DNA from: an uncultured Bacteroidota bacterium
GTDB taxonomy: Bacteria; Bacteroidota; Bacteroidia; Flavobacteriales; Flavobacteriaceae
Direction of reading: 5' to 3'
DNA length: 64,000 nucleotides
NCBI GenBank assembly: GCA_902519955.1
Contig: CABYMF010000002.1
Span: 34,843 to 98,842 of the forward strand
The notes under the pieces were generated by a model, which had not been told where the DNA came from, searched no databases, and saw only the letters and a program-made list of their open reading frames with translations. Below, one piece after another: positions 45,872 through 54,831 of this stretch; position 1 is the first letter of the stretch, and each line of letters begins with the position of its first letter. Made by a program: the position numbers and the translations under genes.

Positions 45872-46299
45872 TGGCAATTTATTTAGACAGAATTAATGAT
45901 AAGTATTTATTTGAACTTTCAAATGAAAATGGACACACTATTTTACTAGATCGAAAATATTCACCAGATTATAATGTCCAAGGGGCAAGTCCTATGGAAT
46001 TATTACTAATGGGAGTAGCTGGTTGTAGTAGTATAGACGTAATATCAATACTAGAAAAACAAAAGCTAGATCCAGATTCATATAAAATGGAGGTAGTAGG
46101 GGAAAGAGAGTCTACACCAGGTAAACCATGGAAAAGAATACATGTTAAATTATATATTGAGGGTAATATTCCAAGTGATAAAATTGTACGTGCTGCTGCG
46201 TTAAGCTTTGATAAATATTGTTCAGTTTCTAAAAACCTTGAGAAGTCAACTTTAATCGAACACTCTATATATCTTAATGGGTCCTTAGTCAAAAAATAG
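45871..46299 (+). CDS. OsmC family protein
   Basis: 142-residue OsmC/Ohr-like protein. Both redox cysteines are present: one in MGVAGCSSIDV and one in DKYCSVSKNLEKS. Members reduce organic or lipid hydroperoxides using thiols. It is the last gene of the SAM-II-controlled methionine run, which ties a thiol-using enzyme to sulfur amino acid supply. Similar OsmC genes next to met genes occur in other flavobacteria, as far as I remember. Confidence 0.9.
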   Translation: MAIYLDRINDKYLFELSNENGHTILLDRKYSPDYNVQGASPMELLLMGVAGCSSIDVISILEKQKLDPDSYKMEVVGERESTPGKPWKRIHVKLYIEGNIPSDKIVRAAALSFDKYCSVSKNLEKSTLIEHSIYLNGSLVKK

Positions 46300-46308
46300 G
46301 TTAAAAAG

Positions 46309-46339
46309 TTTGTTTTTATTGATACCTATTTTACTTTTG
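46309..46339 (+). promoter_or_regulatory. Promoter of the pheA attenuator and operon
   Basis: TTTG (46309-46312), 19-nt spacer and TACTTTTG (46332-46339) match the Bacteroidota -33/-7 pair. The expected start point (about 46343) lies only some 3 nt before the leader-peptide ATG. Confidence 0.7.
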
Positions 46340-46345
46340 TTAATT

Positions 46346-46411
46346 ATGAACAACATATTTAATTTTTATTTTAACTATTATTTCTACTTCTTAAGCAAGA
46401 AGACAGGATAA
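46346..46411 (+). CDS. pheL: Phe/Tyr-rich leader peptide of the pheA attenuator
   Basis: A 21-codon frame, ATG at 46346 to TAA at 46409. Residues 5-15 read FNFYFNYYFYF: five Phe and four Tyr in eleven. It lies between a good promoter and a terminator hairpin directly before prephenate dehydratase, the classic layout of attenuation by ribosome stalling. The last codons (46402-46409, GACAGGAT) are complementary to 46440-46447, the 5' arm of the terminator, so they can form an antiterminator when the ribosome stalls earlier on Phe or Tyr codons. It has essentially no 5' leader. No protein role is expected beyond regulation. Confidence 0.88.
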   Translation: MNNIFNFYFNYYFYFLSKKTG

Positions 46412-46438
46412 CTATGTAATTAAGAATTAAAATATTAT

Positions 46439-46466
46439 AGTCCTGTCAAATCAGGACTTTTTTTTT
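46439..46466 (+). terminator. Attenuator terminator before pheA
   Basis: Stem AGTCCTG (46439-46445) pairs with CAGGACT (46452-46458) around TCAAAT, followed by nine T; the pheA ATG is at 46469. Its 5' arm is the same segment that pairs with GACAGGAT in the leader, making the two structures mutually exclusive. Confidence 0.92.
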
Positions 46467-46468
46467 AT

Positions 46469-47281
46469 ATGAAAGTATCAATTCAGGGTATCAAAGGATC
46501 ATTTCACCATAAGGTGACAGCTAAATATTTTAGTTCATTCGAATTAAATGAATGTTCGACTTTTGGTAAACTTGTTAAGTCTGTGATTAACGAAGATTCT
46601 GATTATGGTGTGATGGCTATTGAGAACTCTATAGCTGGCTCAATACTTCCTAATTATGCTTTAATAGATGAATATAATTTGTCAATAACAGGCGAATATA
46701 GCCTAAGTATTGACCATAATCTAATGTGTCTTTCTGGTCAAAGTATTAATAACATTAGGGAGGTTCATTCTCATCCAATGGCATTACTTCAGTGCACAAA
46801 ATTTTTTACTAAATATCCCAATATAAAGCTAGTTGAAAGTGAGGATACTGCTTTATTTGCAAAAAAAATTAGTGAAAATCAAATTAATGGAGTTGGAGCA
46901 ATAGCAAGTAAAGAAGCTGCTGAAATTTATGATTTAGATATTTTGAATTCATCAATACAAACAATTAAGAATAATATGACAAGATTTGTCATAGTTGAAA
47001 AGAATAAGAAAAATATATCAAATTATAATAAAGCTGCTCTAAAGTTTATCCTTGATCATAAAAGGGGAAGTTTAGCATCAATATTAAATATGATGAGTGA
47101 TTGTAACTTGAATCTTACAAAAATTCAATCTCTTCCAGTAATTAAAACACCTGGTAAATATGCATTCTTTGTTGACATTACTTTTGATTCAATTGAAAAT
47201 TATCAAAAAGCAATCAAGATTATTGAGCTTATGGCTCAAGAGTTTAAAATACTTGGAGAATATACAGATCAAAAATTATGA
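46469..47281 (+). CDS. pheA: Prephenate dehydratase
   Basis: Converts prephenate to phenylpyruvate on the way to Phe. 270 residues: IQGIKGSFHHKVTAKYF at the N-terminus, DYGVMAIENSIAGSI, the catalytic T-R-F motif in NMTRFVIV, and a C-terminal ACT domain (about 190-270, RGSLASILNMMSDCNLNLTKIQSLP) for Phe feedback. There is no chorismate mutase domain; that activity is on the AroF fusion two genes on. Overlaps tyrA by 4 nt. Expression is expected to follow Phe/Tyr-tRNA charging through the attenuator. Confidence 0.96.
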   Translation: MKVSIQGIKGSFHHKVTAKYFSSFELNECSTFGKLVKSVINEDSDYGVMAIENSIAGSILPNYALIDEYNLSITGEYSLSIDHNLMCLSGQSINNIREVHSHPMALLQCTKFFTKYPNIKLVESEDTALFAKKISENQINGVGAIASKEAAEIYDLDILNSSIQTIKNNMTRFVIVEKNKKNISNYNKAALKFILDHKRGSLASILNMMSDCNLNLTKIQSLPVIKTPGKYAFFVDITFDSIENYQKAIKIIELMAQEFKILGEYTDQKL

Positions 47282-48126
47282 AAGTTGGTATAGTTGGTTT
47301 AGGATTAATAGGTGGATCGATAGGATTAAAGCTGAAAGATTTATATAATAATATTACAATTTATGGATATGATATAGATGATAATTCGGTTAGTTATTGT
47401 CTAAAAAATAAAATTATTGATGTAAAATTTGATGAAGAATTTATACCTGAATTAGATTTTGTATTTCTCGCAATACCAGTTGAGTCAATTAAGGATCAAC
47501 TTTCAGACTATTTGAATAAAACATCTGATAATACACTAATAATTGATCTTGGTTCTACAAAATTTCAAATCTGTAATTCGGTTGAGAATCATCAAAACAG
47601 AAAGAATTATTTGGCAGCTCATCCAATTGCAGGAACCGAATTTTCTGGACCCGATTCAGCAAAAAAAGATTTATTCAATGACAAGGTTATGATTCTGTGT
47701 GATACTGACAAAACAGATCCCAATTTACTATTAGATTCAAAAAAAATTATTAAATCAATGGGGATGAATATCAAAACAATGAATTCAAAAGAACATGATA
47801 AACATATTGCCTATGTTTCTCATCTTTCACATATTTCATCTTTTATGTTAGGTAAAACAGTTATGGACAAAGAAGATGATGAACATACTATTTATAGTAT
47901 GGCAGGCAGTGGATTTGAATCAACGGTAAGACTTGCAAAGAGCTCACCTGAAATGTGGTCTTCAATCTTTCTTCAGAATAAAAAAAATATTATTGAGTCT
48001 CTTGATGAATACATCTTAAATATTAATAATTTTAAAAAATTAATTGAGGTCAATGATCAAAAAACCTTAAATGATGAAATGAGAAGAATCAATGGAATTA
48101 AGAAAATATTAAAAGGAATAATTTAA
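47278..48126 (+). CDS. tyrA: Prephenate dehydrogenase
   Basis: NAD(P)-dependent oxidative decarboxylation of prephenate to 4-hydroxyphenylpyruvate, leading to Tyr. 282 residues: Rossmann start VGIVGLGLIGGSIGLKLK, AAHPIAGTEFSGPDSAKKDLF with catalytic His, and VSHLSHISSFMLG. No ACT or mutase domain. It follows pheA by 4-nt overlap, so both end branches share one attenuator, which explains why the leader peptide has both Phe and Tyr. Confidence 0.95.
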   Translation: MKVGIVGLGLIGGSIGLKLKDLYNNITIYGYDIDDNSVSYCLKNKIIDVKFDEEFIPELDFVFLAIPVESIKDQLSDYLNKTSDNTLIIDLGSTKFQICNSVENHQNRKNYLAAHPIAGTEFSGPDSAKKDLFNDKVMILCDTDKTDPNLLLDSKKIIKSMGMNIKTMNSKEHDKHIAYVSHLSHISSFMLGKTVMDKEDDEHTIYSMAGSGFESTVRLAKSSPEMWSSIFLQNKKNIIESLDEYILNINNFKKLIEVNDQKTLNDEMRRINGIKKILKGII

Positions 48127-48132
48127 ATAATT

Positions 48133-49206
48133 ATGGAAAACAAAAAAGAATATCGTAACTGGCTTGATCAAATGAATCTTGATCATCCTCTTGTTATAGC
48201 TGGCCCGTGTAGTGCTGAGACTGAAGAACAAGTCTTAAAAATTGCACATGAACTAAAAGATACTGACGTAACTGCATATCGTGCTGGAATTTGGAAGCCA
48301 AGGACCAGACCAGGTATGTTTGAAGGTGTTGGAGCTATTGGTTTGAAGTGGCTTCAAAAAGTTAAAAAAGAAACAGGACTCATGTTAGCAACAGAAGTTG
48401 CTAATTCCGTTCATGTTGATCTTGCACTAGAGCATGATGTGGACATATTATGGATAGGAGCTCGATCAACTGTTAGCCCTTTTATTGTTCAAGAAATTGC
48501 AGATGCACTTAAAGGGACAGATAAAATAGTTTTAATTAAAAACCCAGTAAACCCTGACCTTTCTCTATGGATGGGAGGTATTGAAAGAATACATACTGCT
48601 GACATAAAAAATATTGGAGTAATTCATAGAGGTTTTTCGTCTTATAATAAATCAAAATATAGGAATAATCCCGAGTGGCAAATCGCTGTTGAATTTCAAA
48701 ATAATTTTCCAGATATTCCACTAATATGTGACCCTTCTCATATAGCAGGAAGAAGAGATTTAATTTTTGATTTAAGTCAAACTTCACTTGACCTAAATTA
48801 TGACGGATTAATGATTGAATCTCATTGGGACCCTGATAATGCGTGGAGTGATGCAGCGCAACAAGTAACTCCAGAAAGACTAATTGAGATAATGAAAGAC
48901 CTTAAGATTAGAGATAAAACATCACAAGGAGAAGATTACCAGAATAAGCTAAATAATTTAAGGTCACAAATTGATGCAGCTGATCAAAATTTATTAACAA
49001 CTCTTGGAAAGAGAATGGAAGTTGCTAAAGGGATTGGAAAACTAAAGTCCGAAAATAACGTAGCTATTCTTCAAAATAAAAGATGGAATGAAATTTTAGG
49101 AAAGATGATTCTAGATGGCGAAGACCATGGTTTAAGTGAAGAATTTATTCTAAGAATTTTCAAAGCAATTCATCAAGAATCAATTAATAATCAAAAAAAA
49201 TATTAA
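48133..49206 (+). CDS. DAHP synthase fused to chorismate mutase
   Basis: 357 residues in two domains. Residues about 1-265: type I DAHP synthase of the AroA-beta/KDO8P-like class (VIAGPCSAETEEQVL, YRAGIWKPRTRPGMFEGVG, LICDPSHIAGRRDLI), making the first aromatic-pathway intermediate. Residues about 275-357: AroQ-type chorismate mutase (NLRSQIDAADQNLLTTLGKRMEVAKGIGKLK). The fusion puts the entry step and the step feeding pheA and tyrA on one chain, common in Bacteroidota. Six nt after tyrA. No extra regulatory domain is seen. Confidence 0.95.
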   Translation: MENKKEYRNWLDQMNLDHPLVIAGPCSAETEEQVLKIAHELKDTDVTAYRAGIWKPRTRPGMFEGVGAIGLKWLQKVKKETGLMLATEVANSVHVDLALEHDVDILWIGARSTVSPFIVQEIADALKGTDKIVLIKNPVNPDLSLWMGGIERIHTADIKNIGVIHRGFSSYNKSKYRNNPEWQIAVEFQNNFPDIPLICDPSHIAGRRDLIFDLSQTSLDLNYDGLMIESHWDPDNAWSDAAQQVTPERLIEIMKDLKIRDKTSQGEDYQNKLNNLRSQIDAADQNLLTTLGKRMEVAKGIGKLKSENNVAILQNKRWNEILGKMILDGEDHGLSEEFILRIFKAIHQESINNQKKY

Positions 49207-49223
49207 ATAAATAATTTATAAAA

Positions 49224-50405
49224 ATGTTATCAGATAAAATTAATTCTTTACCTATTTCTCAAACCGTAGCAATGACCGCAAAAGCTCATGATTTAAAAAA
49301 TCAAGGAGTTGATGTTATTACTTTGAGTGCTGGTGAACCAGACTTTGACATCCCTGACTATATTAAAGACGCTGCAGTAAATGCTATTAATGAAAATTAT
49401 CATAAATATTCTCCTGTAGACGGATTCCTGGATTTAAAAAAAGCAATTTGTAAAAAGTTTAAAAGAGATAATAACTTAGATTATAATACAGATCAGATTG
49501 TAGTTTCTACTGGAGCAAAACAATCAATTGCAAATGTATGTATGTCGTTAATAAATAAAAGTGATGAAGTAGTTATTCCTACTCCTTATTGGGTAAGTTA
49601 TAGCGCAATGGTTTCTCTTGCAGATGGAATTCCTGTTTTTGTTCATCCTGACGAAAATGCTAATTATAAGGTTACTGCAGCGCAGCTAGAATCTGCTATC
49701 ACTGATAAAACTAAAATGGTAATGCTCAACTCTCCTAATAACCCTAGTGGTTCTGTATTTACAAAGGACGAGTACTTGGAATTTTCAAAAGTGCTTATGA
49801 AGTATCCTAATATAATAGTTGTTTCAGATGAAATTTATGAACATATAAATTATGGAGTTGAAAGTGTAAGCTTTGCATCTCTGCCTGGAATGTATGAAAG
49901 GACAGTTACAGTAAATGGTATATCGAAAGCCTTTGCAATGACGGGATGGAGAATAGGCTACCTTGGAGCACCAAAGATTCTAGCTAAGGCATGTAATAAA
50001 ATGCAAGGCCAGATTACCAGTGGTGCAAATTGTATTGCCCAAAGAGCTGCTATTACAGCACTAGAAGAGTCGCCAGAGAGAATAAAATATATGGTTGATG
50101 AATTTAAAATCAGACGAGATTTAATTATTGATTTAGTAAATCAGATTAATGGTTTTAATGTAAAACAGCCTCCGTCTGGTGCTTTTTATATTTTTCCAGA
50201 AGTCTCACAGCTTTTTGGAAAGACCTTTGATGGGCATTTAGTTAATAATGCTAATGATTTATCAATGCTAATTCTTGAAAAAGCTTATGTAGCAACTGTG
50301 CCTGGGGATGCCTTTGGATACCCCCATTGTATAAGGATTTCATATTCTACATCACGTGAACAAATAAAAGAGGCTATTAGTAGAATTAAAGAATTATTAA
50401 CTTGA
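49224..50405 (+). CDS. Pyridoxal-phosphate aminotransferase (aspartate/aromatic, class I beta)
   Basis: 393-residue aspartate-aminotransferase-like enzyme: SQTVAMTAKAHDLKNQGVDVITLSAGEPDFDIP, NSPNNPSGSVFT, SDEIYEHI and the PLP lysine in NGISKAFAMTGWRIGY. The class I beta group includes aspartate, prephenate and aromatic transaminases. Its place directly after pheA-tyrA-DAHP synthase (17 nt) suggests it does the last transamination to Phe and Tyr or supplies Asp; sequence alone does not decide. rsmG overlaps its stop by 4 nt. Confidence 0.92.
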   Translation: MLSDKINSLPISQTVAMTAKAHDLKNQGVDVITLSAGEPDFDIPDYIKDAAVNAINENYHKYSPVDGFLDLKKAICKKFKRDNNLDYNTDQIVVSTGAKQSIANVCMSLINKSDEVVIPTPYWVSYSAMVSLADGIPVFVHPDENANYKVTAAQLESAITDKTKMVMLNSPNNPSGSVFTKDEYLEFSKVLMKYPNIIVVSDEIYEHINYGVESVSFASLPGMYERTVTVNGISKAFAMTGWRIGYLGAPKILAKACNKMQGQITSGANCIAQRAAITALEESPERIKYMVDEFKIRRDLIIDLVNQINGFNVKQPPSGAFYIFPEVSQLFGKTFDGHLVNNANDLSMLILEKAYVATVPGDAFGYPHCIRISYSTSREQIKEAISRIKELLT

Positions 50406-51025
50406 TTGATCTCGATAAACACTTTTCTAAGATTTCTCAGGATCAGCTTAAAAAATTTAATACTTTAATCCAATTATATAAAAGTTGGAATTCAAAAGTT
50501 AACCTTATATCTCGAAGAGATATTGATAATCTGTATGTAAATCATATACTTCATTCTCTTTCAATTGCTAAGATCCACAAATTCATTGACGGTACAGATG
50601 TTCTTGATGTTGGAACGGGAGGAGGGCTACCAGGTATACCGCTGGCTATTCTTTTCCCAAAAGTAAATTTTACATTATTAGATAGCATTTCAAAAAAAAT
50701 TAAAGTTGTAGAGGAAATATCTAAACAGTTGTCTCTAACAAATGTAAGAACTGTCAATGATAGAGCTGAAAATCATAGCCAAAAGTATGATTTTGTAATA
50801 TCAAGAGCCGTATCTAAAATGGATACATTTTATTCGATAGTAAATAAGAATATTAAATTGAAATCAAGAAATAATATACCTAATGGAATAATTACCCTTA
50901 AGGGTGGAGACTTGGAACATGAACTACAGAATTTCAATAAGTATAAAATATTTGAAATATCAGATTTTTTTTCAAATGATTTTTTTAAAACAAAAAAGAT
51001 AGTCTTCATTCCATACTCTAATTAA
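50402..51025 (+). CDS. rsmG: 16S rRNA (guanine-527-N7)-methyltransferase
   Basis: Methylates G527 of 16S rRNA using SAM. 207 residues with TTG start overlapping the aminotransferase stop. NKVNLISRRD-like (SKVNLISRRDIDNLYVNHILHSL) and SAM-binding DVLDVGTGGGLPGIPLAILFP are characteristic, followed by NDRAENHSQKYDFVISRAVSKM. Co-transcription with aromatic genes may be incidental. Confidence 0.95.
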   Translation: MIDLDKHFSKISQDQLKKFNTLIQLYKSWNSKVNLISRRDIDNLYVNHILHSLSIAKIHKFIDGTDVLDVGTGGGLPGIPLAILFPKVNFTLLDSISKKIKVVEEISKQLSLTNVRTVNDRAENHSQKYDFVISRAVSKMDTFYSIVNKNIKLKSRNNIPNGIITLKGGDLEHELQNFNKYKIFEISDFFSNDFFKTKKIVFIPYSN

Positions 51026-51036
51026 TTAAAATAAAA

Positions 51037-51747
51037 ATGAATTTAATTAATCATCTCCTTATCTCACTATTTGTAATAATTCTTATTAGTTGCAATACTA
51101 AAACAAGCAAGAGTGTTGAAACTATAATTATTGATCAAGTTGAAGAGATTTCAAATCAAGATGAAAAGACTTCATATCAAGAGATCAAAGAAGAGTTCAA
51201 ATTAACAGATGATAATGTAATTGACTTTCTCTATGAATATGAAAAAAGTAATAAAGAGAACAAGATAAGAATATACACTAATTATGGTGAGATAGATATT
51301 TTATTATTTTCAAACACACCTTATCATAGATCAAATTTTATTTATTTAACTAAATCAAATTATTTTGAAGGTACTCAGTTTTATAGAGTAGTTAATGACT
51401 TTGTAATACAAGCAGGAAACAGTGATAACATCAAAACTTCTGTAAAAAGACAAAAGATTGGCAAGTATCTTTTGCCTAATGATTTCAATAAGGGACATAC
51501 TCACAAAAGAGGTATGGTAAGTATGCCAAGTAGTTCAATTGATAATCCCTATAAAATGGCATCACCGTATGAATTTTTTATAGTTCAAAAAAAAGATGGA
51601 GCTCATCATCTGGATGGAAACTATACAATTTTTGGAACTGTTATTAATGGTATGGAAATTGTTGATATAATTGCTAGTCTCCCAACTGACCAGAGAGATT
51701 GGCCTTTAAATAATGTCTATATCAATAAAATTGAAATAATCAATTAA
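51037..51747 (+). CDS. Cyclophilin-type peptidylprolyl isomerase, lipoprotein
   Basis: 236 residues: lipoprotein signal ending IILISC (Cys19), a charged spacer to about 80, then a cyclophilin domain with KIRIYTNYGEIDILLF, FYRVVNDFVIQAGN, GMVSMPSSS and the FFIVQKKDGAHHLDGNYTIFG core with the isomerase-type active residues. It helps proline isomerisation of exported proteins. Starts 11 nt after rsmG and converges with the P5C dehydrogenase gene (4-nt overlap). Confidence 0.9.
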   Translation: MNLINHLLISLFVIILISCNTKTSKSVETIIIDQVEEISNQDEKTSYQEIKEEFKLTDDNVIDFLYEYEKSNKENKIRIYTNYGEIDILLFSNTPYHRSNFIYLTKSNYFEGTQFYRVVNDFVIQAGNSDNIKTSVKRQKIGKYLLPNDFNKGHTHKRGMVSMPSSSIDNPYKMASPYEFFIVQKKDGAHHLDGNYTIFGTVINGMEIVDIIASLPTDQRDWPLNNVYINKIEIIN

Positions 51748-53369
51748 CCCATAAAAGGATATTTGAAGTCTTTGGGTGGAACGAAAACCTCTTTAATTAA
51801 TCTAGGCGAAACCCATCTCAAAAGATTTAGATAGGATCCTGCCTTATCATTTGTCCCTGATCCTCGAGCTCCACCAAACGGTTGTTGTCCAACAACTGCT
51901 CCAGTACATTTATCATTTATGTAGAAATTACCAGCACAATTTTTTAATTTGTTTACAGCATCACTTAGTATGTATCTGTCCTCACAAAAAACTGCACCAG
52001 TTAGAGCATATTCAGAAGTTTCATCAACAATCTTTAAGGTCTCATCCCATTTATTATCATCATACTCATAAATTGTGACTACTGGTCCAAATAATTCTGT
52101 CTCCATAGAGTAGTATTTTGGATTTGATGTTTTAATTACTGTGGGTTCTATAAAATATCCTATTGATTTATCATAGCCACCTCCAATAATTACCTCAGCA
52201 TCCTTATCAGATTTTGCATTCTCAATTGCCTCAACTAGTTTATCAAAAGATGCTTCATGAATTACAGCAGTCATAAAATTTTTAAAATCCTCTGGGCTAC
52301 CCATTTTAATTCTTGCAATCTCACTTTCTAACTTCTTAAAAAATTCTTTTGACTTTGAAGAAGCAACATAGACTCTTGATGCTGCTGAACACTTTTGGCC
52401 TTGAAATTCAAATGCTCCTCTTATTACTGCAGTAACAAATTCATCTACATCTGCAGATTTATGACCAATAATAAAATCTTTACCTCCTGTTTCACCAACA
52501 ATTCTTGGATAAGAATTATAGTTTTCAATATTACCACCTATCTTTTTCCATAAACCTTTAAAAACAGAAGTAGATCCAGTGAAATGAATACCTGCAAAAT
52601 GTTTAGATTCAAGAATGGTATTAGTAATCATTTCAGGATCACCATAAACTGCATTAATTACTCCATCGGGAAGGCCAGCTTCTCTAAATACATCTATGAC
52701 TATCTTAGCTGAGAATATCTGATGATCACTAGGTTTCCATACAACAGTATTGCCCATCATTGCAGCACTGCCTGGAAGATTACCAGAAATAGCAGTAAAA
52801 TTGAAAGGCGTTACAGCATAAACAAATCCTTCTAGTGGTCTGTACCCTAATCTATTCCATACTCCTGATTCTGATTTTGGTTGTTGACTATATATATGTT
52901 GCATACTGTATACATTAAACTTAAGAAAGTCAACTAATTCACAGGCAGCATCAATCTCAGCTTGAAATATTGTTTTTGACTGAGCTAGCATAGTTGCAGC
53001 ATTAATTTTATCTCTATATGGACCTGCAACAAGATCTGCGGCTTTTAGAAATATTGCTGCTCTTTCTTCCCATCTCATACTAGCCCATTTTTCTTTTGCA
53101 TCTAGAGCAGATTCTATAGCCATCTCAACATGTTTTTTTTCTGCTAAATAATATTTACCAAGTATATGTTTATGATCATGAGGAGGAGACATGTTTGATG
53201 TTCTTGAACTTTCAATAAACTTCCCTCCAATCCACATTTTAACATCAGTAGTTGAAGCCTTTAGAGTTTTATATGTTGCTAAGACAGATTCTTTCTCAGG
53301 GCTGTTTGGCTCATAATTTTTAATGGGTTCATTTACTGGAGTTGGAACATTAACTATAGAGTTATTCAT
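51744..53369 (-). CDS. pruA: L-glutamate gamma-semialdehyde (1-pyrroline-5-carboxylate) dehydrogenase
   Basis: NAD-dependent last step of proline breakdown, giving glutamate. 541 residues, the length of stand-alone group-1 P5C dehydrogenases. EGFVYAVTPFNFTAISGNLPGS, NTVVWKPSDHQIFSAK, IVGETGGKDF with catalytic Glu and the nucleophile Cys in GQKCSAASRVYV are visible. Proline dehydrogenase is not in the window. Single-gene unit; 112 nt separate it from the divergent nqr operon. Confidence 0.95.
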   Translation of the reverse strand: MNNSIVNVPTPVNEPIKNYEPNSPEKESVLATYKTLKASTTDVKMWIGGKFIESSRTSNMSPPHDHKHILGKYYLAEKKHVEMAIESALDAKEKWASMRWEERAAIFLKAADLVAGPYRDKINAATMLAQSKTIFQAEIDAACELVDFLKFNVYSMQHIYSQQPKSESGVWNRLGYRPLEGFVYAVTPFNFTAISGNLPGSAAMMGNTVVWKPSDHQIFSAKIVIDVFREAGLPDGVINAVYGDPEMITNTILESKHFAGIHFTGSTSVFKGLWKKIGGNIENYNSYPRIVGETGGKDFIIGHKSADVDEFVTAVIRGAFEFQGQKCSAASRVYVASSKSKEFFKKLESEIARIKMGSPEDFKNFMTAVIHEASFDKLVEAIENAKSDKDAEVIIGGGYDKSIGYFIEPTVIKTSNPKYYSMETELFGPVVTIYEYDDNKWDETLKIVDETSEYALTGAVFCEDRYILSDAVNKLKNCAGNFYINDKCTGAVVGQQPFGGARGSGTNDKAGSYLNLLRWVSPRLIKEVFVPPKDFKYPFMG

Positions 53370-53451
53370 AACATAATTTTTGATTATCTAAATTAGATTA
53401 AATTGATAATAATTTTAATAAAAATACTTTTTTTTCTTGATGTGTTATTAT

Positions 53452-53459
53452 TAAATTTG
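53452..53459 (+). promoter_or_regulatory. -7 promoter element of the nqr operon
   Basis: TAAATTTG, exact TAnnTTTG, 22 nt before the nqrA ATG. No TTTG at a fitting distance upstream was seen. Confidence 0.5.
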
Positions 53460-53481
53460 CAACATAAATTATTACTAATTG

Positions 53482-54831
53482 ATGTCTACAGACATAAGCA
53501 TTACAAATGGTGCTAGCCTAAATCTTAAAGGAGTTGCTTCAATGGATCTTGAAGTTGCTAAAAAGAGTCTAAATTATGCTCTTAATCCAGATGACTTCTT
53601 TGGTTTAATTCCACGCATGCTTTTAAGAGAAGGTGATCAAGTTTCTATTGGTCAACCAATTTTTCACGACAAAAGTGACGAATCAATAAAAATAGCTTCT
53701 CCAGTAAGCGGTAAAATTGTTGAGATAGTGAGAGGGGCTAAAAGGAAAATCCTAAATATTATAATAAAGAGAGAAGGTGATAGTACTGTTAATTTCAATA
53801 TACCAAGTCTATCGAATATTACAAAGGATAAAATTTTAGAACTACTTGTCGAATCGTGTTCACTTGCTTTCATAAGACAGAGACCATATAATATAATTGC
53901 AAGACCAGATAGGCTTCCAAAATCCATCTTTGTATCAATTCACTCAACTGCTCCATATGCAGCTGATTATGCTTTTATTTTGAAAAATAGAATGGATGAA
54001 CTTCAAACTGGTATTAATGTTATGAGCAGATTGATTGATAAACCAATTAACCTCTCAATCCCTCACAATTGTGAAAGTGATTTTACTAGTCTTCAGAATG
54101 TAGATATATATAAAATTAAAGGTGCGCATCCTTCAGGAAATGAAAGTTTTCAGATTAATCGAATCGATCCATTAAACTCTGGAGAAATAGTATGGGTAAT
54201 TAAACCTGAGGATCTCGCAAACATTGGATCTTTTTTTAAGACAGGAATTTATAATCCTAAAAGAACTGTAGCCGTGTCTGGGGATTCCTTGAAATATCCT
54301 AAGTATTTTGATACTGTTATAGGGTCCTCTATTTCTTCGTTAGTTGATTCAAAACAATTATCTAATACAGAAGATTATAGATTTATAAATGGTGATCCTT
54401 TATCGGGAACTAAAGTTCAATATTCAGATTTTTTAGGATTCTATAATAACACCTTAAGTGTAATTAAGGAAGGAAACCAATTTAGAATGTTAGGATGGCT
54501 TCCTTTTTTGTATAATTCAGTTCCTAGTTTTTCTAAAACTTCATTTTCATGGTTATTAGGAGGTGAAAAGAAGGTTAATACAAACCTTAACGGTGAAGAA
54601 AGAGCAATAGTGGTTACTGGAGAAATGGAAAAATATTTTCCAATGGATATATTCCCTATGCAATTAATCAAAGCATGTATGAGAGGAGATATTGAAAAAA
54701 TGGAATCTCTGGGTATCTATGAAGTTGTTCCTGAAGATTTTGGTTTAGTTGATTTTTCTTGTACTTCAAAAATTGAAGCTCAAGAAATAGTTAAAAGTGG
54801 AATTCAAATTATGTTAAAAGAAGTTGGCTAA
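53482..54831 (+). CDS. nqrA: Na+-translocating NADH:quinone reductase subunit A
   Basis: Soluble quinone-side subunit of the NQR complex. 449 residues from ATG 53482; a TTG one codon earlier is unlikely. The biotinyl-like motif region GDQVSIGQPIFHDKSDESIKIASPVSGKIVEIVRGAKRKIL near 50-90 and TSFSWLLGG further on fit NqrA. First of seven tightly packed genes nqrABCDEF-apbE, with a promoter box upstream. Confidence 0.96.
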   Translation: MSTDISITNGASLNLKGVASMDLEVAKKSLNYALNPDDFFGLIPRMLLREGDQVSIGQPIFHDKSDESIKIASPVSGKIVEIVRGAKRKILNIIIKREGDSTVNFNIPSLSNITKDKILELLVESCSLAFIRQRPYNIIARPDRLPKSIFVSIHSTAPYAADYAFILKNRMDELQTGINVMSRLIDKPINLSIPHNCESDFTSLQNVDIYKIKGAHPSGNESFQINRIDPLNSGEIVWVIKPEDLANIGSFFKTGIYNPKRTVAVSGDSLKYPKYFDTVIGSSISSLVDSKQLSNTEDYRFINGDPLSGTKVQYSDFLGFYNNTLSVIKEGNQFRMLGWLPFLYNSVPSFSKTSFSWLLGGEKKVNTNLNGEERAIVVTGEMEKYFPMDIFPMQLIKACMRGDIEKMESLGIYEVVPEDFGLVDFSCTSKIEAQEIVKSGIQIMLKEVG

